A stretch of DNA of 64,000 bases, from assembly GCA_943736015.1 (NCBI GenBank), contig OX031072.1, positions 258,001-322,000 of the forward strand, written 5' to 3'. A model generated the notes under the pieces. That model worked only from the letters and a program-made list of their open reading frames with translations. It searched no databases and was not told where the DNA came from. Below, piece by piece: positions 21,701-33,700 of this stretch. A program made the position numbers and the translations under genes. Each line of letters begins with the position of its first letter. Position 1 is the first letter of the stretch. Origin of the DNA: Tridacna crocea. Lineage: Eukaryota > Mollusca > Bivalvia > Cardiida > Cardiidae.

Positions 21701-24700
21701 CCTCGATGGATAGAAATTGTCAAAAAAATGTAAAACATGACGGATATTTCTGGTTAAAAGGTGTTTACTGAGGAATCACCGACTGTTGCAGGTACATTTT
21801 TGTGTTGTCTATCGCTAGGCTAACAGTGATCGGTAAAGAATTTATTTCAATGAGACAATATCTCCTGTTTTTGAAAACCAATGGGACATTTTCAAAAGTA
21901 ATGAGACATTTTTGTCTTCAGATGAGACGTTATAAAGATTTCAAGTAAAATACTTTATTCTGTTTTATTGTTTTAGCACATGAATAATCAAAACTGTTCA
22001 ATTTTCCATGTATTATAATTTCCAAACGAGTTAAAAACAAAAAACAATCAGACATATTTAAAGCATTTTCAAACGACGACTTCACCCAGCCCCCCCCCCC
22101 CCCCCCCCCAACCTGTCTGCAATAGATCTATATTTTTATTTCATAAAACAACATTTTTTCACTCATGAACCCGTAAATTTAGCTTCCAATTATTGTTTTA
22201 TTCAGAGATTTGTGTAAATTCACTGTTTAAATTCATTATTAAAGATTAGAAGATAGTTTGAAGTCCCCCTGATCGGACGATGCCATGCTGCTCATTGTAG
22301 TGTCAGGTATACAGTCATTTCGTACCATAACGATTTCGTACCATATATCATATTACCATTTCGTACCAAAGAATTACCATTTCGTACCATGCATTGACCA
22401 TTTCGTACCATAATATTACAATTTCGTACCATAACTTACGAATTCGTACCAAGTTGATAGTTTATTTACCTAACGATTATTAAAATGTATTCTTCGATGA
22501 ATTTTTTAAAAAATGTTGCCTTTATAACTGCCAAAAGTTTTATAGTTGCATTTGTTGCATACTTGTAAACTATATATTTGCTAATCAATTAAAGGAAGCA
22601 ATCGATGTTTGACATAGTTGATAGATAATTACATTGTTTGGTTAATGTTTGTTACAAGATTGGTAATTACAATTTGAAAATAATTTGTTTGGTGTTTGCC
22701 TTCAATTATATTTGTTACAAAATTTAAATAGAAATGTCGAATGCAAAAAACATCATCATTGCATTTATCATCCATACATTCATCCATAATGTTTCGTTTA
22801 TATCTTATAATTTTATCATATATTTCGAGGATTAATAATCAAATAAACTTTTTTTACATCTAAATTCGACTATTATTTTCTATATTCAAATAGATTTTCT
22901 CGGTGAAATCGTGATAAAAAAATGACCACACATATGGTACGAAATGGTAATATCATGGTACGAAATGACCAATCCTATGGTACGAAATGGTAATTTCATG
23001 GTACGAAATGACCAATCCTATGGTACGAAATGACTGGTACGAAATGGTTATGGTACGAAATGTCCATAATTCGTAGTGTCATGGGTTTTCACGCTTTTTT
23101 GGCGATCTACTTTTTCGTGACAATTAATTTTTGGAGAAGTATTACTACATGATTTGACATCAGTGTGTCAGTTTAAATAGCAAGTAACTTAAAATTTTGT
23201 CACTTTACACTCTGTACACTAGATAAGAGGAAAATACACCTTTGTTACTCTGTCATAAATGACTCGCCAGCTTCATTATCACCCTTCTGCTATAGATCTA
23301 TATTTTCATTTCAAAAAACAACATTTTTTTTTCACTCATGAACGGAATTTAGCTTTCAGTTATTGCTTCATTCAGAGATTTGTGTAAATTCACTGTATAA
23401 ATTGATTATTAAAGATGAGAAGATAGTTTGAAGTCCCCCTGATTGGACGATACCAAGCTGGTCATTGTATTGTCATGGGTTTTCACGCTTTTTTGGCGTT
23501 CTATTTTTTCGTGACAATTAATTTTTGGAGAAGTATTGCTACATGTTTTGGCATCATCCAGTCAGTTTGAATAGCAAATAAATTTTAAAAAATGTCACTT
23601 TACACTAGATAAGAGGAATAACACCTTTGTTACTCTGTCATAAATGACTCGACAGCCTCATTATCATCCGCGTGTCCTTCGCATTTTATACCGATCGTGT
23701 TTAGCCCAATTTTCTGCCGGATGCGCGCAAGCTAAGGATACCTCTCTCTCTCTCTCTCACGATGGAGGTCTTATTCTGCCAGCTTAATAAAATTGGGATT
23801 AGAAACAGAGAACCCCAGATCGCCTGAATACATGCTCAGTAACATTAGGCCTATTGATAGAAAAAAGAGTTCAACGTGTTTTAGAATTGTACTTCCATTC
23901 AAGTATTTATTTAACTACACTACGACTGTGGCTACGATAATTAATATAGAATCTTGACCAAAATGACAAAATTATTCACTGTAACACAAACCCATACCGC
24001 TTATCGTATTTTCAGCTCAGAAGCTGAATCGTTGTATTGAATTTAGGAGCATCTTACGTTGTAATGTAAAAATGGCAAAATATCCTTAATAACTGCAATT
24101 TGATTTTCTATCGGTTTATAGTTCTGAGGATAATCATTGTATTGGTCATCTGACACGGCACACACTTCAGAATATCGAGTGTATATGTTTTACAAAGGTT
24201 TTTGGAGACTCCAAGTAGTGTTTTTTCCAGAAATCGTAGGCGCCGACGAAACTTTGTTGGATTAAACGTCTTCAGCAAACGATTAACCACCAAAAGAACT
24301 AAAGATTAACGTGCACTGACATCCCAGACATTCCGTGCGACAACCTGCAACTGCATATCTATTCAATAACATGTTAAAAAAATTATGTTTTTGTGCTTAC
24401 CTTGTGTAATCTTGTGGGCGCAGCCATGTTTTTTACTGTAGTGGGTACGTAAAATTGACAGGGGCAGTAACGTTGACCAGGAGCAAGTTCGTAAGGTCTC
24501 TCCAGTGTGAGAATGGGCTTTTCCTCAATGTTAACTCTTTACCAATACGTAATCAAGGAAACTGGCTTTGTATCTCTTTCACATTATTATATGGATGACT
24601 TCTAATGCTTTTTGCAGACAGTTTAGATCAAGATCAGACTGCAGATGACATGCCATCTGATCTCCACACCCAGATCTAGTATCTGGGATATCCTGATAAA

Positions 24701-27700
24701 AACAACCTTGCCAATGTAACAGTGGTTTGTCTATAACTGTCAGATATAATTTCACTAATACTTTATCAAACAATCTCATGTTTTTTCAACCCATAAGAAA
24801 TAGGCTTTTGAAAACACTGTCAAAAGTGGGCATTGTGTGGTAAATGGTGTATGTGGGTTAAAACACCCAACCAGGTAGAAAACGAGGTGAAAAACATTGT
24901 GGTCAAAGAAGAAAATGCTGAAAACCAGAATTTTCTCCTTTTCCATTAATAACATCAAAAACCTTCAAATTCTTTTTCTGGGTTGTTAAAACTTGGACTA
25001 TAAGTGCATTAAAAGGTTAACTCTTTACCAAACAACATAATTTTAGACTACACTGACTAGTCCAAATTGGAAGCATTTGCAGATGACAAAATTAATCTGA
25101 CTCATTAATTGAAATTTGTTTTTGGAAGGGTACAAAACATTGTGGGACAAGGAGAAAATGCTGGTCACCATTATTTTCTCATTTTCCCACAATGTTTTCA
25201 GAAGGTTTCTTTCTCAGGATCGTGAAAAGTCGGGATCGTATGGTAAAGAGTTAACTATTTACGATCAAAAGCTACAAACAAACAAACAAGAGGGCATGAC
25301 CCTCAGGTGTCATATAACTTTATAATGAATCATGTTGAGTCATTATAAATGAACAAAAAATTAATGATGGTTTGTTTAACTTCCTTACTACGCGATTTTC
25401 TGAAGAAGAAGGCTTTTGAAAACATTGTGGTAAAAGGAGAAAATGCTGGTAACCAGCATTTTCTCCTTTTCCCGCAATATTTTCTCCCTATCCAAGACAG
25501 AAAATTTTTTTTGTCATTTGAGCTGCTTTTATTGTCGTCTGCACATACTTTCAGTTTTGTAAAGAGTTGGGGTGTACATCACTCCAAGTTTCAGATCTAG
25601 AATCTCTGCTGCTGAGCCCACGAGTGACGACAGCTCAGTTGGTTTTTGGCAGGACTTTAGAACAGGGGTTAGCTGGTTCGTTCTCCCACTCGGCCAGTTT
25701 CTTTACAAGGATTGTTGATGTCATTGACACATTCTTCTTGCAGAGCTGACCATTGATTCATTCATTCCAAAACAAATTTCATGTTTGGTCACATTTATTT
25801 TGTTGTCTGCAAATGCTTTTAATTTGAAATAATAATAAATTTTTTTGTTTGATAAAGAGTTAATGGTCTGTTTACTGAAATTTATTTTGACTTTTCACTC
25901 TTTACCAAATGACAATAATTTTGACCCAACCAAATTGAAAGCACACAACATATATCAAGCTAAAAACAATGATTTCTGTCTTTTATAAGGTAGAAAACAT
26001 TTTGTGAAAGGAAGAATTTTATGCTGGTTACAAGCAATTTCTCTTTTTTCAACAAGGTTTTGAAAACATTGTTTTATCCTCAGGACTGTTAAAAATTGAG
26101 TTTGTGTAGTCAAGGACAAAACCAAGGTCATCTTCACAAAATGAATATGAAGAATGTTGCCAAATGAACCTGATCTTATTTTACAGTGATTGGTGATGGG
26201 CATCTATTTGAAAGTCAAAGTTACTCGATTTTGTAATGTTGTCACCAATCACAATGTTTTTTGAAAATGCATATCTCTGTCTAAAATTTTTGTCTGGCTC
26301 ACAACAGATGAAAATGAAGCATTCATACATAAGCTTAAACTAGGTATTTATTCTTTACTGGAAGACAAACATTAACACTTGCAAAAATTTAAGCAGTAAA
26401 ATATTATAAATAATCCTAAATCTGGCCCAAACCATAGGATGCTAAACCCTTTATCACACAATACCAACTTTTAACGACCCCAAGAAAGAAGCCTTTAGAA
26501 AACATCGGGGGGAAAAGAAGAAAATGCTGGTAATCAGCATTTTTCTCCTTTATCCACAATATATTCTACCTTAACAGAGACAATTTATATCATATGAGGC
26601 TATTATGAGCTGAATTAACACTGTAGTCTGCAAATGCTTTGAATTTGGACAAGTCAGATTTTTTTTTCATGTGGTGAAGGGTTAAAGACATTAGAAGAAT
26701 AAGAGAAAAATTTTGGTTACCAGCATTTTTTCTTTTCCTCAAAAAGTTTTCAAAATTTACTTTCTTCAGGATATTAGGACTGTTAAAAGCTCGTTGTTTG
26801 GTATAAGTTTAATAGCCAGAAGCAGTAATGGGGAAGATAAATAAGTTTGTTGTTGGGGGAAGTTGGAATACGCCCAGTCTCAGGATATTCATTCATCTAT
26901 GGTCACTAATCCCTTACAACACTAATCTCTTTACCACAAAATCCCGACTTTTTGCCACCCCGAAAAAGAAGCCTAATAGAAAACATTGTTGGAACGGGAG
27001 AAAATGCTGGTAACCAGTATTTTCTCCCTTTCCCCCACAATATTTTCTACCCTATCAAAGTCAGAAATCATCATAATTATTAACTCATTAACAAACAACA
27101 AAATTTTAGACTGGTACGAATCAAAGCATTTACAGACGACAAAATAAAAGTGATTGAAAATTTGAAATTTGTTTTGTGAAGGGTAGAAAACATTGTAGGA
27201 AAAGGAGAAAATACTGATAACCAGCATTTTCTCCTTTTCCCACAATGTTTTCCAAATGCTTCTTTCTTGGGGTCTTCAAAAGTAGGGATTGTGTGGCAAT
27301 GGGTTAACTTGATTTAATTTTGTTGTCTGTAGATGCTTTGGTCATGTCCTTTTGATAGAGTTAATAGATTAAGCAAACGTTTCTAATGGGAAAAAAGACC
27401 TTTATCTTCCAATGTTAGGGTGTTTTGATAAACAGTGTTGAAAAAGGAGCCATTGATTCTTATCAATTTATAGAGGTATTTCATCTTTCTAATGTGCCTG
27501 CCTTTAACTTTTTACCAAATGGCAAAATTTAACATTTATCAAAATTGAAAGCATTTGTAGACAACAAAACAATTTTGAATTCAAAATTCATCGAACTGTA
27601 ACTTTTCGGGTGAAGGATTGAAATCATTTTCCATTTCCCACAATGTTTTCAAAAGCTTTCCTTCTCAGGATCATTTAAAATTTGGATTGTTCGGTTTGTT

Positions 27701-30700
27701 AGCACAGTTGTAGGCATATCTGACAAGTGACCTGGTGGTTGCGAGTTCGATACCCAGATGAGGCAAGCTTTCTTTTGGGCGTTTTTTTTTTGCCTTTTAT
27801 CTCTGATGCATGAGAGGGACTTTGAAAGAATTTAGTGTCAGAACTGATGTTAGAAAGCTGGGAAACACATATGTAGGTATACTTACTGCTGTGATATGAA
27901 CTAGGCTGTTCAAACAGCGTTCAACACCAACACTCCAATTTTCCCACTTTTTTTTTTCAACTGCAAAGTTGATGGGCTTTAACTCATTACCACACAATCC
28001 CTACTTTTGACAACCCTGAGGAAGAAGCTTTTAGAAAACAATGTGGGAAAAGGAGAAAATGCTGGTAATCAGCATTTTCTCCTTTTTTCCACAATGTTTT
28101 CTACTCTTCACTTAACAAATTTCAAATTTTTAGTCACTTTTACTTTGTCATCTGCAAATGCTTTCGATTTGGACAAGCCTAAGATATTGTCATTTCGTAA
28201 TGAGTTAACTCTTAACCACACAAGAAAATTTTAGACTGGTACAAATTGAAAGCATTTGCAGACAACAAAATAAAGGTGACTGAAAAATTGAAATTTGTTC
28301 ATGGAAGTGTAGAAAAGACTGTGGGAAAAGGAGAAAATGCTGGTTTCCAGCATTTTCTCCTTTTCCCACAGTGTTTTCAAAAGGCTTCTTTCTCAGGGGC
28401 TTCAAATATAGGGATTGTGTGGTAATGGGTTAAGTGAAGAAACGGTCTATATAACTATTTTTGTTTCCATTTCAGTGCGGAAAGAATGGTCTGTATTTGA
28501 AGATGGAGCAATCGCGTACCAGCTGCAAAATGAAGAAAGTAAGTGATTCTATATTTAATACTGGTACAAAACCCCTTATCTACCCTTTATCTATTGAAGG
28601 CTTATTTCATTAACTCTTTACCACACAATCCCAACTGCTAACGACCCTGAGGAAGAAGCCTTTTGAAAACACTGTAGGAAAAGGAGAAAATGCTGGTAAT
28701 CAGCATGTTCTCCTTTTCCCACAATGTTTTTTACCCCGCCCAGCAAGCTTTCAATTTGAGTTAGACTAAAATTTTGTCACTTAGTTAACTCTTTACCCCA
28801 TAAGAAAATTTTAGACTGGTTCAAATTGAAAGCATTTGAAGACAACAAAATAAAGGTGACTGAAAAATTGAAATTTGTTCTGGGAAGGGTAGAAAACGCT
28901 GTGGGAAAAGGAGAAAATGCTGGTTACCAGCATTTTCTTCTTTTCCCACAGTGTTTTCAAAAGGCCTCTTTCCCAGGGGCATCAAAAGTAGGGATTGTGT
29001 GGTAATGGGTTAAGAGATTAAGGTAAAACTAACTAACTCTCTACCACACAATCTGTACCCTGAAAAAGAAAGCCTTTGAAATCATTGTAAGAAAAGGAGA
29101 AAATGCTGGTGATTTTTTTGTTTTTCCACAATTTTTTCTACCCTTTCCAAGTTGAATTTTTAATTTTTGATTCGCATTTAGTTTGTCGTCGTCAAATGCT
29201 TTCAATTTTGACTAGTCTTAAAGTTTGTTGTCTGGTACAGAGTTAAAGGCTATTGCTCACATTTTCTTGTTGACAGTTGATCGGCACTATGGTTTGAACC
29301 GTTTCAACAGAAGGACAGTAAGAGAAGACCTTCCTTTAGCCAAGATAGTACAGACAGATGAGGAGGTCAAACAGCAGAATGAGAGATTTGAACAGCTTCA
29401 GGCACTTAGGGCACAGTAAGGACTGCTATTGCATCATTTATTGTTTTTTTACAAAGCCACAAGGTTGCAGACTCATTCAAGTTTGACCTTTTATCTCACA
29501 ATCTTCTTTCAAACATTAAAGTTTGTAACAAATGTATAGCTGAAATACAAACTACATCTGGCGGGATTCGAACCCATGCAGGCAAATATCCTCGTTTTTC
29601 GAGGTTTAACTCTTTACCACACAATCCCTACTTTTGACGCCCCAGAGAAAGAAGCCTTTTGAAAACACTGTGGGAAAAGGAGAAAATGCTGGTAACCAGC
29701 ATTTTCTCCTTTTCCCACAGTGTTTTCTACCCTTCTCAGAACAAATTTCAATTTTTCAGTCACCTTTATGTTGTTGTCTGCAAATGCTTTCAATCGGACC
29801 AGTCTAAAATTTTCTTGTGTGGTAAAGAGTTAAAAGACCAATACCATAACCATTTAGCTGAAGAGATATTCTGTCTAATGCAGTTGTTAGATATTTTATT
29901 TTGGTATTGTGTCGAGACGGAGCCATGCATGAAGTAGTATCTCCCATAACAATCTCAGCTCTTCATGATTCTGTAGAAGAAGCCCTACTGAAAAATTACG
30001 CACATTGTGGAAAATGAGAGAGTGCTGGCCTTTCCCCTTCCTCCACAATGTTTTCCACCCTACTGCACCTTTCTATCCAATTGGAGTTGGAGGCATGAAT
30101 TTTTATGTAGCTCAAACTAGAGCTGTAACTGAGTGTGACTTAACCCTTTCCCAAACGACAAACTTTTGGACTAGACCAAATTGAAAGCATTTGCAGACGA
30201 CAATTCAACTCTTGCAGAAAAGATGATTTCTGTCTATGATAGGGTGGAAAACATTGTGGGTAAAGGAGAAAATGCTGGTTACCAGCATTTTCTCCTTTTC
30301 CCACAATGTTTTCAAAAGGTTACTATTCCAGACCGGTAAAAACCAGGAATTGTTTAGGAAAGGGTTAATGTCCCTGCCAGTGCTTTGATTTTGTACACAG
30401 ACGGACACACAGACACACAGGCTGATTCCAGTATACCCCAGAAAACATTTGTTTTGCGGGAGTATAATAATTAATGAGATGCACTCAGATCTGAAAGAGT
30501 TTAAAACATTATAGGAAAAGAAGAAAATGCTGGTTACCAGCATTTTCTTTTTTTACCATGTTTTCTTAAGCATTCTTCTTCCGGGTTTTTATAACTCTGG
30601 GTTTTGTAGTGACGAGTTAAACAATTATCATACTTGTAGGGCTGAAGAAGATGAGAGAGTCGCTAAAGAACTGATGGAAAAAGAACAGCTACAGGTTGAA

Positions 30701-33700
30701 GCCCATAGAATGGCAGCAGAGCTAACAGATGAGGTAGACTTCTGGTTACTCTGAACATGATCATGTTTTTGTCTTGATGTAGACCCTTTTCAAAAACGCT
30801 GTGGCAAAAGGAGAAAATTCTTGAAATCTCTTCATAAAATTATCTTGGTGATAATTAAGTTTTTCGCTTCAAACTTGTTTCTTCTAACAAGGCGGGAAAA
30901 ACAATTTGGAGATTTAACCCTTTACTCCATAAGGCATTTCTATGGCATCCCTAATTGACCCTAAATAATAGCAAGGATGAAGCTGTTTCTTGTGTGTAAT
31001 TGACACCGTTTGATAGCATAGAAAACATTGTGACAAAAGGTGTAATTGCTCATCCTTCACCTTTTGCCACAATGTTTTCCAAAGGCTTCTACAAGCAATG
31101 TGTAGAAATGGGTATCAATGGAGTAAAGGGTTAACAATCAAACGGAGAAGGATTTTGAAAACATTGTAGGGAAAAGGAGAAAATGCTGGTAAGCAGCATT
31201 TTTTTCCTTTTCCCACAATGTTTTCTCCCCTTTCAAAGACAAATCTTAGCAATAGATCCACATGTAGTTTGTCATCTTCAAATATTTGATATAGAAAGTC
31301 TGAACTTGTTTCATTTGGTCAAAGATGGTTACTTCCTTAACCCATTACCACACAATCCCTACTTTTGACGCCCCTGAGAAAGAAGCCTTTTGAAAACATT
31401 GTGGGAAAAGGAGAAAATGCTGGTAACCAGCATTTTCTCCTTTTCCCACAATGTTTTCTTCACTCCCAAAATCAAAAATCAATTTTTGATTCAGATTTAT
31501 TTTGTCGACTGTAAATGCTTTCGATTTGGATGAGTCTAAAATTTTCTCGTGTGGTAAAAAGTTAACCCATTACCACACAATCCCTATTTTTGACGCCCCT
31601 GAGAAAGAAGCCTTTTGAAAACACTGTAGGAAAAGGAGAAAATGCTGGTAACCAGCATTTTCTCCTTTTCCCACAGTGTTTTTTACCCTTTCCAGAACAA
31701 ATTTCAATTTTTCAGTCACCTTTATTTTGTCGTCTGCAAATGCTTTCAATTTGAAACAGTCTAAAATTTTGTCATTTGGTAAAGAGTAAACTCTTTACAA
31801 AACAACAAAATTTTAGACTGGTCTAAACTGAAAGTATTTGCAGACCACAGTTATAAATAAAAGTGGCTGAAAATTTGAAATTTGGTCTGGAAAGGAAAGA
31901 AAACATTGTGGGAAAAGGAGAAAATGCTGATTACCAGCATTTTGTCCTTTTCCCTCAATGTTTTCAGAAGGCTTTTTCATCAGTGTTGTCGAAAGTCGGG
32001 ATTGTGTGGAAAAGAATTGAAGAATCACTGCAACACAGGGAAATTACAAGTTGAGTTAATGTTCCTTGTAAATACTTCATTCAGCTCTGTGTTAATGTCG
32101 GGTCATCAATAGAGACCTGCCTTATTTGGTAGTAATACATTATAAGCAGTGCTCTGACAAAAGGGGGCTTCATGCATCTTTGTAATGCAATATACAGAAC
32201 TCCAGATAAAAGGAGTGGTCGTATTAGAAATTCATTATTTCTCTGCAAAACCCTATGTTGTGGGTACTCAATAGAGTCGTCTCGATGAGACGATTCTGAT
32301 GAGTACCCACAACATAGGGTTTAGTTGAGAATAATTAATATATTCAATTTTGAAATCAAAATTACTCCTTCTATCTGAAGCTCTGAATTTACCAAGTGAA
32401 TCATCAGATGGTAAGGGATAAAAATATCAGTTAAAAAATAGTCTTACAACTGACTAGATCATCAGATAGAATGGTTCTCTAACATGCAGAAAATTGACCA
32501 ATAACAAAAGGTATCTTCCCATGTTAGCCTGCAGGGGCTGATCAGGCTGACATGGGCCTACATTTTTTTCTCTCAAATGCATTAAACCCCCATTTCACAG
32601 AGCATGATTCACATGTACAGTTACAGACAGTTTTAAATTGACAGTGTAAAGTAAGGTACTTTCTGTATTCACATTATGTTTGTCTTACACTAAGAATATT
32701 TCCTCAGTATTTTCATTATTCTTTCTTAATTGTTAAGGTCAAATGTGGTATAGGTTTCTCAATCAGAAAGCCTAGGTAGAATTTTGCTAGTAAAGCTGGT
32801 TAGATATCAGTTTCCTTAGGCTAGGCACCACCGACCTTCTTAATTCTTCATGCTTTATTTACCCCCTTCTCTCCCCCCTTTCTTCCCTTCTCCATCTGTC
32901 TTTCTCTTCTTCCTTCCTTCATCTTAGCCTCTTTTTATAATTTCTGGTTTTTTCCACCCTCTCTGTTTCCTACCCTCTCTGTCTATGTTTATCTGTCCCC
33001 CCCACCCCTGCTCCTTCTTTCTCTCCTTCCCTCTCTCTGTCTCGGTAATTCACTTCTTGCTTCTTTTACCCTACCCAACCGTGCTGTACCCTCTTCATGC
33101 TTCTTTTTCACATTTCTCTCTTTCTCTCATTTGCCCTCTCTCTCCTTCTGTTCCTACCCTCTCTCTGTCTCTGATCCTCTCTTTTTTTCTGTTTCAATAT
33201 CCCTCTATATACCTTTCCCGTAAATGTATCTCTTTGTTTAGGCTGATGAAAGGATAGCAAAACAACTAATGGAGGAGGAAAAACTACAAATTCAGGCACA
33301 AAAGTTGTCTGTAGAACTGAATGATGAGGTAGGGGTTAACACTAATGTGTAACTTGTCTTAACTTGGTACTACATAATACCGACTTTTAACTACCCTGAG
33401 AAAGAAGCTTCTGAAAACATTGAGAGAAAAGGAGAAAATGCTGGTAACCAGCATTTTCTCCTTTTCTCCCTTTCCCAAACAAATTTCAAATTTTCAGTCA
33501 CTTTTATTTTGTCATCTGCAAATGCTTTCCATTTGGACCAGTCTAATAGATTGTTGTTTGGTAAAGGGTTTACTCTGTACAATTCAGATTTGTTGACACT
33601 GGAAGTATTTGCAGATGATAAACTTACTGTGGCTCTCTTGATTGGATTTTTGTTTGAAAGTATGAAAAACATCAGGAAAAATTAGAAAATGTTAGTTACC

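Larger units (their letters stand above)
20529..24512. repeat. 4 kb inverted duplication inside intron 1 (arms ~380 bp)
   Basis: The left arm 20529-20915 pairs with the right arm 24140-24512. Shared blocks include CACTGGAGAGACCTTACGAA, GTCAACGTTACTG, CATGGCTGCGCCCACAAGAT and TTGTCGCACGGAATGTCTGG. The interior holds the foldback 21345-21850 and the tandem/foldback region 22110-23680. It may be a large non-autonomous transposon or an inverted segmental copy of another gene's promoter and first exon. Confidence 0.7.

Noticed and set aside
32985-33257. 90-residue Ser/Leu/Pro-rich open frame
   Set aside because: Low-complexity translation of the pyrimidine tract before exon 5.
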